From: Gordonia jacobaea
GTDB lineage: Bacteria > Actinomycetota > Actinomycetes > Mycobacteriales > Mycobacteriaceae
Assembly (NCBI RefSeq): GCF_001186365.1
Contig: NZ_LDTZ01000021.1
Span: 150,904-214,903, forward strand
Length of the DNA: 64,000 bases
Direction of reading: 5' to 3'
Shown here piece after piece: positions 63,061 through 64,000 of this stretch. Numbering within the stretch: the first letter of the stretch is position 1; each line of letters starts with the position of its first letter. The position numbers and the translations under genes were made by a program. The notes under the pieces are model-generated. The model made no database searches. It was not told where the DNA came from and saw nothing but the letters and a program-made list of their open reading frames with translations.

Positions 63061-64000
63061 GCCACCTCGCTATTTGTATGCCCGACAAGTTTGTATGTCA
63101 CACAATAAATGCGCTCGATGCCGAGGTCAATGGGAACGAACTGTGAGATCCGCGCCTAGTTTGAATATTCCGGATCTATCGTGACCTTGTTTGTACTTGT
63201 CCGCGTGTATCGGGCCCGACGGTCGGGCGTCGACGTCTGGCGCCGCGGAGCGGTCCGGTGTGGTCGAGTCAGCCGACGAGGCTACATTCCGCGAGCGTGC
63301 GTTTGAGCGGGGTTAAAGGCGCAGTACTGAAAGCGACGGACCTTCAACCCCGTGGTTCCGGGCAGTGAAACGTCGCGAGACCAGCCGCCTTCTCGCGCGC
63401 TGTATTGGGGTCCTCGTCGAAAGAACAGTAGGCGGTTGGAAGAAGAAAAATGTCGAATTGTGCTGCGGGACAACGGAGATAAGAAGGCTATGAGGGGCCT
63501 GGGGGCACTCCTATATACGTCACCAATGGTGAGTGTACCGGGCGATGGCAGTTCGACCGAGAGCGGAAGCGAGAGGGCCCGTTGCTTGTTCTGCAGCCAT
63601 AAACTCTCTCACTCAGCGTGGTCGACCGTCTGTGGGCGGCGTGGACAGGACTGCCATCGCGCGGAGCTTTGACGAGATCGCGTGCCACGGCCGGGTCAGG
63701 AGGAGGTGAACCGGTGCGTCGGGGCGCCCGGCGGATGGGTCAGTTCCGGACGCGACTGAGACGTTCCCATCAGATAGTCGTTGCGGAGCAACGCAGTCGC
63801 GACGACCCTGCTCGGAGGACCCAACGGTCCGACCACCACATAGCGCGGCACAACCGTAAGAATGCCACTCTGAGGGACCGAAACCGATCCCGGCGAGGTC
63901 GAATCCGGAATAGATCAAATCCCCGAAGAACTGGGGGCCATTGTTTCGATGCCGAGCAGACTTGTTCACTCAACGTCGAAGAGTCACCAGCTCGCCTAGA
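63061..64000. other. Terminal 0.9 kb without a convincing gene
   Basis: Only short frames are present on both strands, none with family features, and codon choice does not look coding. It starts with the TetR operators, then a longer non-coding stretch. A 61-residue frame (63490-63672) and an approximately 51-residue minus-strand frame near 63714-63870 are possible small genes but unsupported. Confidence 0.5.
63074..63105. promoter_or_regulatory. Two TetR operator sites
   Basis: TTGT-ATGCCCG-ACAA (63074-63088) and TTGT-ATGTCAC-ACAA (63091-63105), centres 17 bp apart, 14 bases upstream of the TetR start. The shared TTGTATG half and ACAA half fit a TetR-dimer pair. Confidence 0.65.

Noticed and set aside
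63490..63672. 61-residue frame with several Cys, zinc-finger-like
   Set aside because: Cys spacing does not match a known finger, and no conservation can be shown.
63613..63969. 118-residue minus-strand frame at the window end
   Set aside because: Codon and residue composition do not look coding; no motif.

Overview
This is one contiguous stretch of a high-GC actinobacterial chromosome. The combination of a WS/DGAT wax-ester/triacylglycerol synthase, an MMPL transporter, FAS1 and alpha/beta-hydrolase lipoproteins, and a dnaK-grpE-dnaJ-hspR operon with HAIR operators points to a mycolic-acid-containing genus such as Gordonia or a close relative. That assignment is inference from gene content; no rRNA or tRNA gene is visible. 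Many genes abut, overlap by a few bases or start with GTG.

Layout. 0-4.1 kb: end of a cellulose-synthase-like GT2 transferase, a tandem STAS-like protein and two divergent GH26-type glycoside hydrolases (one lipoprotein, one membrane-anchored), which read as an envelope-polysaccharide module. 4.1-14.7 kb: WS/DGAT, a DUF218 protein, two paralogous lipoprotein esterases, an orphan solute-binding lipoprotein, two membrane acyltransferases and a StyA-like flavin monooxygenase. 14.8-24.1 kb: SDR, secreted lipase, Tat-exported amidase divergent from an APC permease/IclR pair, catalase, and a second lipase behind a striking 21-bp-period repeat array. 24.2-35.9 kb: nitroreductase, DUF427, SnoaL-like protein, GH15 enzyme divergent from an unusual zwf, MFS exporter, an alpha/beta hydrolase divergent from its TetR across a perfect palindrome, a DoxX/MarR pair with two spaced operators, and another SDR.

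36-43.3 kb: an MMPL transporter, then a secreted toxin candidate (signal peptide, coiled coil, Pro/Ala/Lys-rich linker, restriction-endonuclease-like C-terminus) followed 9 bases later by an Imm49-type immunity gene. The pair is bracketed by two 68-bp palindromic elements that are 62/68 identical and in the same orientation. Next comes lon, with a HAIR-like operator just upstream of its start. 43.3-47 kb: FAS1 lipoprotein, membrane-anchored sulfite-oxidase-like molybdoenzyme, DoxX protein, YciI-like protein. 47-51.5 kb: dnaK-grpE-dnaJ-hspR with three HAIR-like elements upstream. HspR made here probably represses both its own operon and lon, giving one heat-shock circuit inside the window.

51.5-63.1 kb: Thr-rich membrane protein, flavohemoglobin-like protein, amidohydrolase, amino-acid permease, cytosolic Ser/Thr kinase, GlcD-type FAD oxidase, LysR regulator, AidB-like acyl-CoA dehydrogenase, and a TetR regulator whose last 80 residues are encoded by a DNA repeat array. 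The final 0.9 kb has no convincing gene.

The observations most worth following are the palindrome-bracketed toxin-immunity cassette, the mirror-image 21-bp array after the catalase gene, the repeat-derived tail of the TetR protein, and the polysaccharide module with its tandem STAS protein.
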